A stretch of DNA of 64,000 nt, from assembly GCF_949628215.1 (NCBI RefSeq), contig NC_134279.1, positions 50,890,266 to 50,954,265 of the forward strand, written 5' to 3'. Under the pieces are notes generated by a model. That model did no database searches, was not told the DNA's origin, and saw nothing but the letters and a program-made list of their open reading frames with translations. Position numbers and translations under genes: made by a program. This document shows positions 25,901-35,000 of the stretch, in pieces. The stretch's first letter is position 1, and the number at the start of each line of letters is the position of its first letter. The stretch is from Phalacrocorax aristotelis (taxonomy: Eukaryota > Chordata > Aves > Suliformes > Phalacrocoracidae).

Positions 25901-28900
25901 ATCCAGAAGCTTCAGTGGGGTAAGAGTTAGTACTAGAAGTTACAGTAGATTAGTTAATTACTAATTAAGTTTATTTTAATTCGTAGGGGATTCAAAGTCA
26001 TCAGAAACTCTCAAGCGTTTTCTCCTACTCATCTTCAACTAAAAACACGCGGGTATCTTAGGAGCTCAGCACAGCAAAACACAGGTTTGCTTTCAGCTGA
26101 GCATCTGCATCTGGTACAGAACTACTTTCACTCATATCACTACAACTACTAATGCAAATCCAGGTTATAGTTCCTGAAATTAGTTATGAGATGGGAGCCA
26201 TTTCTGTTCCAATACTACCTTTTTTGAGAACGTTTTTATTTTGCAAAATGTGCATGTACTTACATGTTAATATTAATTGTCAGGTTGTTTACAGTGAATG
26301 GCAGTCGATACTCCACATCTTTCTGAATTTCTGCAATGCTGTCAAAGAATAAATTGTTAGCACCCAATTCATGGTCAATATAACAGCCTAAAGTCTAAAA
26401 AAAGACATGACCTTAGACCTTTTTGTGCTTAGTTTAGTCTTGAAAAGCCTTGTAAGAATAAAATTGAAAATGCTGGAATACATTAATATGCTTCAGAATG
26501 TTATACTGAATATTAAGATTACTGGAAAAAATAGGGGATTCAACTTCTAAACCTCATACATGGTGAGAAACAATGGAAATACAGGCAGAGAAATCATGCT
26601 ACCCACGGATCTGACAAGAACCTCAATGTATTTTTCTCCACTTACTGGCTTAAGACATCACATTAGTGATTTTTTTTTTTATATACTGATTTTTATCTCA
26701 TAAAACATCTACTTTGCCAAGGTGTTATACCTGGTCACTAGTAAGTATTGCTCTGCAACACTTCCTACAGATTAATATTTAATATTACATTACACTGGGC
26801 CTTCTTCCTTAATAGATTAGCTTACTATTTAATAGTCACTTTTCCCACGTGAACCAAGTTCTAGGCACTTGCACAGATTTTTTTCAAGAATTATCTAGAG
26901 AAGAGCTACTTGCAAGAATGTAAAGCTCTGTTATCCAGTGGCACTCAAGACACAGACCCCCCCTGAAAGCATCGAGTGAAGAAGCATGTCTAATGAAATC
27001 TGGTAAGACTGAATCCAAATTTGCTCCTCCTGTAACTAGTAAGTTACCGAGAAAAATCTTTAAATCAGCTGCATTAATATGAAGTTGATTACAACACTCA
27101 AAGCACTCTACAACTTGCATGCACAGCAAGACTGTTTTGTAAGATGGCATCCCAAAGAACGCGGAGGAGGAGGAGGAGAAGACTTAGCTCAGCAGCAGAA
27201 TTTCCAGACAACATCAACATATTTAAGATGGGACTGGGAGAGAAAGGAGGGCAGAAAAACAGCTTCAACTTATAATGCCTCAGTCAAAACAAACTTAAGA
27301 AGGAGACTGATTCCTCTTCCACTTATTTTTCCTGCCTGCAACTTGTTAATAACTTTCACAGAATCACAGGTTGGAAGGGACATCAGGGATCATCTAGTCC
27401 AACCTTTCTAGGAAGAGCAGAGTCTAAATAAGATGGCCCAGCGCCCTGTCCAGACGACTCTTAAAGGTGTCCAACATGGCCGAGTCAACCACTTCCCTGG
27501 GGAGATTATTCCAATGGGTGACTGTCCTCACTGTGAAAAATTTTCCTCTGGTGTCCAATTGGAATCTCCCCAAGAGCAACTTGTGTCCATTCCTCCTTGT
27601 CCCCTTGTCCTTTTCTTCTCCCTCACCTCTCTAAGGCTCTCTGATAAAAGGAGGGAACACAGCTCAAACTGGGAATAACCGCAGCTGGATTCCCAGAAGC
27701 GTCTTTGCACCCAACTTCAGAAATGCCCCTCCATCCACGGCCAGGTATGCTCACTTACTTCCTCAAAAAAACCCAAAACACATTACCTGCACATGTGTGT
27801 TAAGTGTAGTGCTGGGAGTATTTTGTATCATTCCAAAGCATTATTTGCACATAGAATTTAACACGCTAGTTTACAGAGCTTCTGGAATAAATGGAGTACG
27901 ACACCAACCTAGCTATGCACCCTGCTTTCTGCAGCCGGACCTTATTCCTCTCACAGACAATTTGCTATCTGCTCCTTCCCTGTGAAATCATATGCTGTTT
28001 AAAAAACTATCAGGCTTCCCCAGCACAGGAGGATTCAAATCAGAGTTTAGGGCTCTAAAACACATTGAAATCACCACCTCCTCACTCTTAACTGAAGGAT
28101 TCTCCCTGGAATCTCTCATACACATTCCTGCCCTGTAATCATCTGTCACGCGTTTTAATAGCCTGCTACAAAATCCTTTTGAGAAGGGCATATAATTATG
28201 CTCCACTCACATGCACAACCTACAGGAACTGGGGAGGGAGAACAGGGAAAGAGAAACGAGAAATCCAGAATCAAATCAAGCTGTCCAAACTGTTATAACC
28301 TCCTTTAAGAAAACCCTGAACCGATAAACTCAGTTGTCCCATCCCCAAGTGGGAATGGGTACACCGGAAAAATAGTGCATTCTTAACTTTGTTTGGGCAA
28401 TAGCAAACATAAGAAAACTGGTTTTTGAACACAAAAACTTTATTTTGAGCTCCTAACCTGTGAGGGATCCTGAAAAGGAAGACTAGCTACTCTAATGAAA
28501 TTAAGATCACCTATACCTGGGCTTTTATTAGCTACGAAGACTAACCAAGCTTACCCAACTTAAGTAACTACACCATGCCAAGAATTTTATTTTGAGCATT
28601 TCAGTAATGAACAGCTGGGATACACAAAAATTAATGACAAAGTACACTTATCAGACAAAACAAACATTAGAATAGCATTTATTTAATCATTGCTTAGGAA
28701 ACACTGTTGTGATGCTTGATGCATATTCCTGTCCTACAGATCTGTGCTGTTGAGGAGTCCATAAGCGAGCACAAAAAAAACCTTTGTACTTTTGAAAATT
28801 TGCACCAACTCCGCAAATCTTTTTAGAAGCACAGAATTTGAGGCACAGTTATTCAGATTTATTCAGTAACAAGTATCCCTCATGAAAACTGTATGCTCTG

Positions 28901-30574
28901 CCAGAACTTACGCCTCTGCTTGCCTATTTTTTGGGGGGGATGTACACCTATCCTCAAGAGAGATTAGGCAGGCCAGATTACATTGCTGAAAAGTTACATC
29001 TGAGCAGTTACCACCTCTCCACCCCTCATCTCCACTCCTGGCTGCAGGGTCCATTCCTTCTCTGCATACATGTGAACCCGTGGCTGCACAAACAGGTAAA
29101 TAAACCAGTCCAGCAAGCCGACCTCGACAAAAACCGATCTTCCTTTTTGAGGACTTAGAATAAGCTCATCTCCCTTGTAGAGAAAAAAAAAAAAGGGTAG
29201 AAATAAAAGGCTAAGTAAGGCCAGTGCAACAAAAACTTCCTGTGAGGTAAGCTGCTGCGTACTCACAGAGACAGCTCCTTGGAGAAGTGAGCCATCTTTC
29301 AAAAATATTTGCGAAATTGGCTCTGAACAGATTTAAGTTTAAGCAAGCAACAACACTTACCAATGCCGTCATACTTATGCTTCCTGTGTGACAGTCCAAA
29401 AGATTAGGGTAGTGAGCAAACTGCAGTTACAAAACTTGGAAATACAATCAGTTTCTCTTTCACTCCTAGCCTCAGTCTGACGAAATAGAAAATACTATTT
29501 TCTCTTTTCCTGGATCGTTTTTGGAGTCTTCCATCATACTACTTCAACAGACTCCTAAGAAGGAGGAACGCCTAGGTGTTCACAGAAAACATACTTGAAA
29601 CGTACAAAACGTGGATCTCCTTTTAGAAAGATGAACACCTATTTTTAGCTAAATTATATATATATTATATAATTTGACTAAAATTTAGGCAAAACTGATC
29701 AGCATACTGACAAGCCCGCATATCTCAGGATAAAGGGAGGTGTTTTGCTGCTGACCAAGAAAAAAACACCCGCCTCTGGTGAGCATCTGAACAAAACAAG
29801 TTGCTAAGGAGCAGCCGGTTATTAACAAGTCAGCACCGTACCTCAGAAAAACAGTTTGTGGAGCCCGCAGGGCTGCCGTGCCACCGCCGGTAAGCCCTCC
29901 GCCACGCACAGCTCCTTTATACGGTGTGTTTTACTCTTAACTTTTGAAGAGCCGGGCTCCTGCAGCCACTTTACAGAGAGCTTTATCCCAACACACGCAA
30001 GCTGCGTCTCTCCCTAGACTTTAAAGCCCATTAGATCATTCAACTGACTGTCCGGCCGAGCCGCACCGACAGTCCGCCCAGCCCCCCCGACCCGCCTGTC
30101 GGTCTCCCACTGCAGCCTCCCCTCCCTCCCCTACAGCGGCTTCTCCCCACCGTGGGCCTGCTGCGCCCCGCCGTCCCCCTGCCCGCCCACCCGCACCCGA
30201 CCCCGGCGTCGCGCCGGGACCCTTCGCCCGCCGCCGGAACGCCCTGACGGCCCGTTTGCCACGGCCAAGGGCGGGAGGGCGTGACGCGGCCGGGCCTCGC
30301 GGGGAGGGGGCGTGGGGGAATCACGTCCCCGGGCGTGCGTGCAGGGACACGCGGCACCTTTCCGGGACGCGCTCCCGCGGGGGCGCCGGGCCGGGCCCGG
30401 CCCGGGCGGTACAGGACGGACGGATAAACGATCCCCCCCACCCGCGGCCACTCACGAGGCGTGGGCGCCGCGCAGGGACTCGATCTGCCGCTGCTTCTGC
30501 TGCTGGAGAGTGGTACGGGCGGGCAGGGGCGCGGCGGAGCCGCCGCCCTTGGTGAGGGGGAACAGCCAGTTCAT
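16892..30574 (-). CDS. VPS37A: VPS37A, ESCRT-I subunit (complete, 11 coding exons)
   Basis: Subunit of ESCRT-I, which with TSG101, VPS28 and MVB12 or UBAP1 sorts ubiquitinated membrane proteins into multivesicular endosomes. Exons, in transcript order: 30574-30456, 26338-26264, 25415-25301, 24398-24298, 23433-23217, 22153-22083, 20783-20656, 20568-20510, 20419-20351, 17837-17694, 16972-16892. Every junction keeps frame, giving 392 residues (human about 397). Residues 1-40 start MNWLFPLTK and carry a Gln-rich helix. About 41-136 form the UEV-like domain ([20 protein letters not shown]) without a catalytic Cys. About 138-209 are a Pro-rich linker ([12 protein letters not shown]). About 230-385 are the Mod(r) coiled-coil domain that joins ESCRT-I ([35 protein letters not shown]). 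The ATG has A at -3. Divergent from CNOT7 across a CpG island. Confidence 0.97.
17694..17837 (-). CDS. VPS37A: VPS37A coding exon 10
   Basis: 144 bases, phase 0; acceptor TTTTCTTAG, donor GTATGT. Encodes [40 protein letters not shown] and SSFMEKRT, the C-terminal helical hairpin. Confidence 0.95.
18261..18775 (-). mobile_element. CR1 LINE fragment, 3' end
   Basis: Starts with CATAGAATCGTTAAGG, the complement of a CR1 3' terminus. It contains the conserved CR1 ORF2 C-terminal words on the minus strand ([40 protein letters not shown]). 5'-truncated, in the VPS37A intron between coding exons 9 and 10, same orientation as the gene. Confidence 0.93.
20351..20419 (-). CDS. VPS37A: VPS37A coding exon 9
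   Basis: 69 bases, phase 0; acceptor CTTCCTTCCAG, donor GTATAA. Encodes [20 protein letters not shown] and LSE. Confidence 0.95.
20510..20568 (-). CDS. VPS37A: VPS37A coding exon 8
   Basis: 59 bases; acceptor TTATTTTACAG, donor GTAAGT. Encodes [19 protein letters not shown] after a split Lys codon. Confidence 0.95.
20656..20783 (-). CDS. VPS37A: VPS37A coding exon 7 (Mod(r) domain)
   Basis: 128 bases; acceptor CAATATAG, donor GTAAGA. Encodes [40 protein letters not shown] and LA, helical and part of the Mod(r) core. Confidence 0.95.
22083..22153 (-). CDS. VPS37A: VPS37A coding exon 6
   Basis: 71 bases; acceptor AACCT complement (CAATTAG), donor GTAAAT. Encodes [20 protein letters not shown] then SEL; the Ser codon is split with exon 7. 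Confidence 0.93.
23217..23433 (-). CDS. VPS37A: VPS37A coding exon 5 (Pro-rich linker)
   Basis: 217 bases; acceptor TTGTTTTTAG. Encodes [20 protein letters not shown] and onward to [14 protein letters not shown]. The donor is a weak CAG|GTCTGT, chosen because it lets the next exon join in frame and match the family; reading on would add only VCAPGFAA before a stop. Confidence 0.9.
24298..24398 (-). CDS. VPS37A: VPS37A coding exon 4
   Basis: 101 bases; acceptor TTTTTACCAG, donor GTAAGT. Encodes [20 protein letters not shown] and [13 protein letters not shown], the end of the UEV-like domain. The last codon (Tyr) is split. Confidence 0.95.
25301..25415 (-). CDS. VPS37A: VPS37A coding exon 3 (UEV-like core)
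   Basis: 115 bases; acceptor TTGTATTTGCAG, donor GTACGT. Encodes [20 protein letters not shown] and [18 protein letters not shown]. Confidence 0.95.
26264..26338 (-). CDS. VPS37A: VPS37A coding exon 2
   Basis: 75 bases; acceptor TTCTTTGACAG, donor GTAAGT. Encodes [18 protein letters not shown] then LTININ, the start of the UEV-like domain. Ser and Ile codons are split at the two ends. Confidence 0.95.
27357..27670 (-). mobile_element. CR1 LINE fragment, 3' end
   Basis: Begins CACAGAATCACAGGTTGG (complement of a CR1 3' tail), followed by the typical GGGATCATCTAGTCCAACC and CCACTTCCCTGGGGAG. Same subfamily as the copy at 53766. 5'-truncated, in VPS37A intron 1. Upstream border estimated. Confidence 0.88.
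29651..29675. repeat. AT-rich inverted repeat
   Basis: Arms AAATTATATA and TATATAATTT are exact inverted copies around a 5-base spacer, in VPS37A intron 1. Could form a small cruciform; function unknown. Confidence 0.7.
30456..30574 (-). CDS. VPS37A: VPS37A coding exon 1 (start)
   Basis: ATG at 30574-30572 in the context GGAGGATG. 119 bases encode [20 protein letters not shown] and [19 protein letters not shown]; donor GTGAGT. The open frame upstream of this ATG is CpG-island noise. Confidence 0.96.
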
Positions 30575-30582
30575 CCTCCCCG

Positions 30583-30603
30583 CGGCGGCGGCGGCGGCGG
30601 CGG
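30583..30603 (-). repeat. (GCC)7 trinucleotide repeat in VPS37A 5' leader
   Basis: Seven CGG units on the plus strand, GCC in the VPS37A transcript, ending 9 bases before its ATG. Likely length-variable and GC-rich enough to affect leader folding. Confidence 0.85.
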
Positions 30604-30821
30604 CACCGGCGCCACACCCCACCCACCCCGCACCGGCCCCGTGCCCTGGCGCCTGCGCGCAGCGCCCGCCCCGCCCCGCCCCCCGCCCTCTCGACCCGCT
30701 CCCCTCCGCCCCGCCCCAGCGTCCCCACGGCGTCGCGGACATGGTATCACGGGCGCGCGGCGGTGACGCAGCACCCGTGACGTTAGCCGTGCGCGGGATA
30801 GAGGAGAGTGGCGCGCGCCAA

Positions 30822-30838
30822 GGGGGGGGGGGGGGGGG
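30822..30838 (+). repeat. G17 homopolymer in promoter
   Basis: Seventeen consecutive G on the plus strand, followed by (GGC)n, between the two divergent genes. A G-quadruplex former and a likely sequencing or assembly weak spot. Confidence 0.85.
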
Positions 30839-30959
30839 CGGCGGCGGCGCGGCTGGTGATTGGCGCCCCCGCCGTCGGTCAGAGGTGAGGGGGGAAAGGC
30901 CGCGGCGCGCGGCGATGATGTAATGGCTTTGTGCGGCGGGGCGGCGGGGGTAGCGCTTC

Positions 30960-31062
30960 CGACGTCTCTCGCGACGACTAGCGGCTCTGGGGCGTCCCGG
31001 GGGCCGCCGCGGGGCCTCGCCAGACCCGCCGCGGCCCGGCCCGGCCCGGCCCACCCCAGGGC
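30960..31062 (+). other. CNOT7: Presumed CNOT7 non-coding first exon
   Basis: Inferred from position: a good donor, GGGC|GTGAGTGA, sits at 31063 in the CpG island, and the next coding exon has acceptors from 31805 on. The 5' boundary is only a guess, placed beside the TCTCGCGA motif. Confidence 0.45.
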
Positions 31063-31934
31063 GTGAGTGAGCGACTGGGCGGGGGCGCGGCGGCGGGAGG
31101 TGGGCGGGGGAAGGGACCCGGGAGCGGCCCGGTGTCCCCCTCTCCTCGGTCCGGCCCGGCGGCCCGTCCGGCGGCCTGCTGAGGGCGGGCGGCGGAGGTG
31201 GGAGCGGAGCCTCTGCCCGTGACGGGACGGGAAGGGGAGTTAGGGGTAGGCCGGAACGGCCCCTTCCCGACTGCACCCTAGGGGGGGCCGGCGGCCCCTC
31301 GGGGCGCTCTTAAGGCCCTGTGCCTCTAAGGAGGCGCCCGGAGGCCGGGTCCGGGTCCGTCGGACCGTGATCCCGCCCCTTCGCGCCGCTCCCGCGTTTA
31401 GCGCGGCCCGAACGAGCTGCAGGGACTTCCCGCGCCGAGGGAGGTCGGAGGCTGCCCACCTGGGCGGCTGGCGGCCGGCCCCCGGGCCTGGCCTAACGCT
31501 GGTCGTCACTTTGCTGCTTCGTTTCGCGTTGCGTGCAGCCGTGGGATCCATGGGAGTGTGCTCTTCTAACCCGTGGGGTCATAACGCTTGTGGGCTCAGG
31601 TATCTCTGTTGTCTGTCGAACGAGTGCCCCTTTCCTCTTTGCCTGGCTTTTCTGCCAGTTACTGACAAAATCGTAGGGGTTTAGTTTCAGGTGGTAATCT
31701 GAACTCACGGAGCTGAAACTCACGTGGTTTCAGTGGCTGTGTTGTGCTTCTGTTATGAAATTCTGCAGAATAAAGTTTGATGCTGGTCTTCAATCATTTT
31801 TTCAGATAAATGAAGAATAAAAACTTATGCTTTGTCTCTCAGGTTAAAAAGAAAAAATAATTAAAGTCCCCTTTATGAAACTGATCCTCAGTCAAGTGTA
31901 ACTTTTGATGTATGGTCTCTAAAAGCCCCCCACT

Positions 31935-32051
31935 ATGCCAGCAGCTACCGTAGACCATAGCCAAAGAATCTGTGAAGTTTGGGCTTGTAACTTGGATGAA
32001 GAGATGAAGAAAATTCGTCAAGTTATACGAAAGTATAACTATGTAGCTATG
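31935..32051 (+). CDS. CNOT7: CNOT7 coding exon 1 (start)
   Basis: 117 bases, 39 codons: [20 protein letters not shown] and [19 protein letters not shown]; donor GTAAGT. The exon continues upstream as 5' UTR to an acceptor at 31805 or 31842. Confidence 0.97.
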
Positions 32052-35000
32052 GTAAGTGGGCACTTGATGTTTATCTAGCAAATTGCAGTGACAAAAACCT
32101 GATGACTTTGTTTGATGTTAGTAAATTAAAACTATAAATTTGTTCATCCATTTTCATTGAAAGATTAATAGATTCTTAATGTTGAATTAACGCTATGTGA
32201 ACATTAGGATCCAAACCTATTACCTCTTTAAAAGCTAAATTTACACACAGTACTCTTCAGCTATGAAACTGTTAGGTGCTTGAAATACGTTTTACTAAAA
32301 ATGAGCAATGCATATTTTTATGGGTGTCTTTTGTTGAACTTTTAATTCTGTTTTTACAGGATACAGAATTCCCAGGAGTAGTCGCAAGGCCTATTGGAGA
32401 GTTCAGAAGCAATGCAGACTATCAGTACCAGCTATTACGCTGCAACGTAGACTTGCTAAAAATAATTCAACTAGGACTGACATTTATGAATGAGCAAGGA
32501 GAATACCCTCCAGGAACTTCAACTTGGCAATTTAACTTTAAATTTAATTTAACGTAAGTGTTAAACATCTGTGCTGTTGAATGTATGTTTCTGACTTACT
32601 GAAAATGTCTTCGATGTTGTGAAAGCTATAGCAACTCCTTTTATCTATACGATTGGAATACCATAGATACTTTATGTGAGGAAAACTTTTCCTTGCCAAT
32701 CACCTGTTTTCTTCCCTCATTTTTGTGCAGTCTGTCTTACCATTGGTGACTTGGTCCAAAACGCAAAGCAGCTTCAACAAAAGTTTTAAGAAGCAGCGTT
32801 TATACTTAGTGCAAGAGTTAGCTCTGCATTTTCATATTTGGCATTTCAGAGTGCTTCTACCTTAACTTAGTTTAACTCTTACTAGTTGTTATAGAAGTCA
32901 TGTGTTGTTTCATAGCATATTTTTAAATGGAAAATACCAACATGTGAAGAAAAATATGTAAAGTTACCAAAGTGACCAAAAAAGAAGTATGAGAAATGTT
33001 ACCAGCAAGTTCTAGAGTGTGTGTGCGCTCTCCTCTTGAAAATAATGTTATTCTTGTTAAGATTCACAACTTGTTCTAGATAATATTCTAGGTAAAATAC
33101 TGTCAACTTTTTAATACTGCAGCAGCTTCTCTTGTGTTTTCAAAGCAACTTATTTTATTAAGCTACTGTATTTTGTGTTTCTTCTGTAATAGGTTGAAAG
33201 GGAGTATTGATTCTGCAGCGTAACTCCTGGGGAGGTTTTTGTTCTGGATTACTTTGTTTAAAGTGTTGGTTAAAAAAACAAGCTGATTTTTACTATCTGT
33301 TGGAATAGCGTTGTGAACTTTATATCAGGATATGATTTTTATCAGTGATAAACCTTTAAGTATGAACCTAGCTTTTTCTATGGGATGAGACACTTCTTGG
33401 GCTCCTAACTATATCTTTAGCAGGTAGTCTACAAGGTTACTAATATCTTGAATTTTTTCCTGAAGTAAGCATAATTGGCCTGATAGGCTTTCATACGGCC
33501 TGAGTTGAGTATCAGTGCAAACAATTCTCAAACTTAAAGGAGTTGAAGGCTTGGGGTTTTTTGGCAGTTGCGTTACAAGCTGATCACTGGGCAGCTTGAT
33601 ACATGTGAGTTAAAGATGCAGCCTACAAAGGCAGTTTAGAGAACAGACCTTTTTTTTTTCTGCAGATAAAAAGACTTGTTTTCAAAGTAATCAGGGTTCT
33701 TACAAAGAAAAAAACTGCTGCTGCCTCTCTTGATCTTTCTGCTTTTCTCAACAAGCAGTGCTGTGGCTTGTCACAAATTGGTCTGGTCTGAGGAATGACA
33801 CACACATTTTTTGTTTGAAGCACCTCTTGAAAGAAAAGGAAGTGCGGTTTTGATATTTTGGTATCTCTAAACCTACCTGACCATATAAATGCTGGATGGA
33901 AGTTATTCGTTGCCTTAATAGAAGAATATACTAATCCTGCTAAGTATGGGAGAAAGAGGAGGAATTAACTGATAACTTCCAAACCATGATCTGGGAAGAA
34001 GAACCTGTGCTGTTTTATTTTCTGATCTTCAAAGGTCTACTTAAGCAACTGACAGCAAAAGTAGTTTTCCATCCATTTGTGCCAGTTGCTGCATAGATAA
34101 GACAGCTCAGTAAGGCAAGATATAGGTAGTCACCTAACTAGCTTGTTACTGGAGTTCACTGGGGGGATTTCATACAAAAAGATAAGCTAGTTAAGTGCTG
34201 CATGGAACATGAATATTTTTTTTACATGGGTGGAGAAATTACTTATTTTTGTCTGTTTCTAAACTTCCTTTTGGGAAGTGGCACTGTGCCAAGTGTTCTG
34301 TTCCTAAAGCAAAACAGCTGTTGGCCGTTTCTAGAAGGTAATTTTTTTGGTGTGTGGTTCCAGCCAGGTCTTGTTATAGTGTGCTTTTAAAAGGCATAAA
34401 TATTTCTCTAAACTAACTCTGCACCTGATTAGTGCAGAGCAGCAAACTAGAATTAAAACTTCTTTTTGTAAAATAGGCATGTTTGATTTGGATGGATTCT
34501 TTAATGTGTTACAGAGATGGACAGGTGTGGGAAAGCTGATGCCTTAAAGCTGGAGAGCTAATGAGCAGCTGCGAGGGAGGGAGGAAAAAAGATATAACAC
34601 ATCCTGAGAATGTTTCGTTTCTGTATGTTCTGATGAATGATGACTTGCTATTAGGAATAAGGAATATAAGTCTAAGAGTGAATCTAATAGTCAAGCTTGA
34701 TATATTAGTTGTCTTTTTTTGTGTTTTAGTTGGCTTATTTAATTTAAATTGAAAACTCTACACCAAAGAGACTTTGTAGAATAGTTTGTTGTGGACAGTA
34801 ATATGAATATCATTTAAGCAGAGCCACATTTGCTTCCCCCCCCACCTGCAGTTAACCATTCGCGTCTTTGTTACAATGATACAGATTAAACTTTAGGAAA
34901 AACCAAAGTCATCCATTCATCACAAAATCCTTAAGACTATACAGAAATGTTATTGGTAAAGGGAATAAATACAGGGATAAGAGGGGATTGAATAAGGCAT

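Larger units (their letters stand above)
30030..31560. promoter_or_regulatory. CpG island, shared bidirectional promoter of VPS37A and CNOT7
   Basis: About 1.5 kb of very GC- and CpG-rich DNA in an otherwise AT-rich window. It covers VPS37A exon 1 (-) and the presumed CNOT7 first exon (+). No TATA box is evident. Visible sites include GC boxes near 30665-30690, TGACGCA (30764-30770), TGACGT (30778-30783), an inverted CCAAT box ATTGG (30859-30863), TGATGTAAT (30916-30924) and TCTCGCGA (30967-30974). Start sites are not fixed by sequence alone; site occupancy is inference. Confidence 0.88.

Noticed and set aside
26884-27150. 88-codon minus-strand frame in VPS37A intron 1
   Set aside because: It looks protein-like in places but has no family match and no splice sites that join it to VPS37A in frame.
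30040-31276. Long overlapping open frames on both strands (up to 274 codons)
   Set aside because: They are rich in Arg, Pro, Gly and Ala and arise from CpG-island composition, where stop codons are rare. Only the MNWLFPLTK portion (VPS37A exon 1) is real.
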